A stretch of DNA of 64,000 nt from NCBI GenBank assembly GCA_963965975.1, contig OZ014417.1:6429821-6493820 (forward strand). Reading direction: 5' to 3'. Shown in pieces: positions 61,451 through 64,000 of this stretch. The translations under genes and the position numbers were made by a program. The notes under the pieces were generated by a model. The model was not told the origin of the DNA, did not search any database, and saw only the letters and a program-made list of their open reading frames with translations. This stretch comes from Xestospongia bergquistia. Its lineage: Eukaryota; Porifera; Demospongiae; Haplosclerida; Petrosiidae. The first letter of the stretch is position 1. Every line of letters starts with the position of its first letter.

Positions 61451-62545
61451 TGTGAATTGTATATACATATTATATATAGTATAGATACATCTATGTTGGA
61501 TTATAAAAACAAAAAGGTATTACCTGATGAACTAAGATTATTTTGTATATAAAACAGTAAAAACACAAAAATTAATGTTTATTTAAATTTTAAAAGATGA
61601 ATTTAAAACAGTTTCCAATTTACAGCATATATCACCTATGATAAAATTAACTTAAGCAACTTTTAGACCAACAACAGTCAAACACTAGATAGTGGAAACT
61701 AAATCATAAACATTACAACATAAATGTATTAATTTTGCATTGGAGTATTCACTTCCTGTTCGTTATGAATAACCACTACATGCATAACAGCTGGTAGATA
61801 TTTTTTCCTGCCCCATTCCTAACATTGACTTTAAATATCTAGTCATAAAAGTACAGGTGTTTGGAGCTATACATTCCTTATTAGTGTCATATTGAGTATC
61901 ACAAGTTGCTGTGTTTAGTTCATATGAAATATGCAGTAAATGTAAAGTTCGAGTAATATATATCCATGTATACATGGAAAACATCATCATTATTATAATA
62001 TAAGGTCTGTACAACATTACTATAGTAACAACATCCAGCATATATCACTATAGCAACATTATTAAATACTTAATTCTCATTTAAAAATGAATGAAAATCA
62101 GAAGTTTTCTAAATGATAATTTATACCACTTAGTTATAATGAAGCAGGTTATTAATAGCCACACAGTTTCAGTAACACTAATATTTTCAATAACTGTGTA
62201 TCAAAGCTGTACTGGTTTCATCCTTCACATTTTATATTTTATATGAGAGCCATATCAGCAGGTTCCTTACATTCCTTAGTTATATTGTTGTTGAAATTTG
62301 AAAAATGCTCAAAATATCTTAAAATTAATAATTATTATTAGTCTTGATTCATAGGTTAATTAATAAACACTAATAATTTCAGTAACTATAGTAATGTCAG
62401 TAATGGTGTATCAAATCATGGACTGGTTTTATTCTTTATAGTTCATATTTACATAGTAGGCACATCAGCAGGTTCCATGTGTCTCTTAGATATATTGTTG
62501 CAAATGTTTTAAAAAATTAAAGTTAATTAAAATTAATCAGAATTA
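61451..62545. other. RTK6 3' flank, with array-like and mirrored sequence
   Basis: 61,500-61,800 resembles the long EMI intron of the G genes (CACTTCCTGTTC, CACTACATGCATAA). 61,980-62,530 is the reverse complement of 58,140-58,700. Contains the minus-strand EGF scrap at 61836-61915. Confidence 0.6.
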
Positions 62546-64000
62546 CTAAGAGAAGCTACATACAGTGAAATCCATATATTTAGCTAGTGGTTTTATCATG
62601 TCTTCTATAGACTGAACTAAATCAGAAAATGGTGGTCTCTCCTCTGGATTACTTTTCCAACAGGACATCATTAATTTGTATCTGGAGACAATAATTATAA
62701 TTATAATGTTGAAATTGATATCTAGTTTCTTACATTTCCTCTGAACATGCTGCATTATTTGGAATTAAGAGTCTACCTCCACTGTCCAGTAATTGAACTA
62801 CACTCAAAAAGTCTAGACCTGGATAGGGAATTTTACCAAGACTGAACACCTCCCAACATAACACACCATATGACCACTGTGTAATTGGATAAACGTTTTA
62901 AAAAATATAATTAATCCACTGACCACATCTGTCTTCTCAGAGAATAGACCATCATGAAGGCTTTCTAATGCCATCCATTTAACTGGCAATTTGATAACAG
63001 TTTTATCAGATTCAGTATTACTCCATTGTCTGTAATAGCTACGCATATAAAGATCTTTTGAGAGCCCAAAGTCACCAACTTTAATAATACCATTATCATC
63101 AATCCTAAATGACTGACTGAATTGAGTAGAGTTAGAAAAAACTTACATGCAGTTTCTAGCAGCAAGATCTCTATGTACAAATCTTTTTTCAGCTAGATAT
63201 GACATTCCCTTAGCAACTTGTAAACACATGGAAAGAAGCTGTTTCCTTGCATTGAGTACAATATCATTATCGCTGGTTTCAATAATTGTTAAATTTGGTC
63301 TCTCCTTTTTGAGATAAGACAACAGACTACCTCTAGTCATAAATGGCATTACAATGTAAGGTGCCTGACCAAGGTCAAGACAGACTCCAATGAGAGAAAG
63401 TATATTTGGATGATCAAAAGAGGACATTTTCGCACTCTCTTCCATAATAGAGTTCACATCTTCATTTGTGTAAAGACCTTAATTGCATTAATTGAGGATT
63501 TTGAATTAAATTTAGAGTTAATGATATTACTGACCTTTGAGAGTTTTAACAGCAACAGGTACTGGAGCACTATTAATGATGTCAATATCAAGAGTTAATA
63601 ATCCTCGATAAACTATCCCAAATTCACCTTCAAATCATTTGATATCTTGTAAACTAAATATAACTATTAACAATACCTTGACCAATAGTCTCTTGTAATT
63701 CTAATAAAGAGCCTGAAATAATTCTGCACTCAGATAACCATTTTGAATATGAAGATGAAACATCATATATAGATGTGTGATTTAGTATGTCAGTGACATT
63801 TTTGTTGCTGTCACTGTGTATTGCATAATTGTTGTCTACTGCAGTAACTAGCGTTAAGTTATTTGTAGTTAGGGAATTCTCACTGTTAACATGATAAGTC
63901 ATTTCCAATTCGATGCTACAAAATAAGAAATAATAGTGCTCTTAATAACAATGATCACTATATAGGAAATTACATGAAAATTCATACATTTAAAACTCAT
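62546..64000 (-). CDS. RTK6: kinase half of a third receptor tyrosine kinase (runs off right edge)
   Basis: Exons 63915-63677 (juxtamembrane, MEMTYHVNSENS), 63627-63535 (GEFGIVYRG to VAVK), 63477-63147 (alpha-C to HRDLAARN), 63104-62924 (DFG, activation loop), 62876-62734, 62681-62546. Sizes 239, 93, 331, 181, 143 and 136 equal those of RTK5 and all phases hold, with no stop. All catalytic landmarks are present. The activation loop begins KDLYMRSYY, where RTK4 and RTK5 have KDVYMRSYY. The transmembrane, stalk, EGF and EMI exons must lie just beyond 64,000. A membrane receptor kinase of the same family. Confidence 0.9.

Noticed and set aside
1-64000. tRNA or rRNA genes
   Set aside because: I saw no cloverleaf with A and B box motifs nor any rRNA-like conserved stretch, though a covariance-model scan would be the proper test.

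Overview
The window is AT-rich nuclear DNA of an animal. Genes are split into many short exons (50 to about 480 bases) by small introns of roughly 50 to several hundred bases. It is crowded with receptor genes and decayed transposons. Repeated EMI-EGF receptor tyrosine kinases, very short introns, and THAP, Penelope, hAT, Copia and Gypsy relics fit a sponge such as a demosponge. That placement is inferred from gene families, not proved by a marker gene.

Region 1 (1-31,060) is a tandem array of a unit of about 8.8 kb, seen as two partial and two complete spacings. Each unit carries one minus-strand receptor gene, here called G0 (partial, 1-1864), G1 (5728-10496), G2 (16375-21301) and G3 (25216-30106). 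Where complete, the gene has 19 coding exons by my reading: signal peptide, two-exon EMI domain, EGF, calcium-binding EGF, four fibronectin III domains, a membrane-proximal domain, one transmembrane helix and a tail of about 210 residues. The tail has no kinase but is rich in phosphotyrosine and SH3 docking motifs. Only G2 reads through the membrane segment; G1 and G3 carry breaks. Between the receptor genes, on the plus strand, lie a dead Penelope-like element end (GIY-YIG) fused to an array of EGF mini-exons, and a GC-richer island that may be the receptor promoter. One unit also holds a 2,028 bp TTAA-flanked DNA transposon; the other units show the empty site.

Region 2 (31,060-41,400) holds receptor tyrosine kinase RTK4 (minus, 31554-34634), with the same N-terminal exon layout as G0-G3 followed by a Ser/Thr-rich stalk, transmembrane helix and complete kinase. 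Upstream are a P-like DNA transposon, a MITE, a candidate promoter with a non-coding first exon, and pogo-like and piggyBac-like scraps.

Region 3 (41,456-49,620) is a transposon nest: a truncated Gypsy element cut by a Copia element, itself cut by a hAT element, which is joined in frame to a dead RTK kinase exon.

Region 4 (49,620-64,000) contains head-to-head copies of the promoter-like island, a THAP/DDE_4 element, intact RTK5 (plus, 55551-58127, a mirror image of RTK4), an RTK stalk pseudogene, and the kinase half of RTK6 (minus, running off the right edge).

Taken together the locus looks like a fast-evolving receptor cluster. Kinase-bearing receptors and kinase-less docking receptors share the same EMI-EGF front end, which suggests, but does not prove, that they work on related ligands or with each other. 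All splice calls are mine, made by matching GT/AG sites and reading phase across paralogues.
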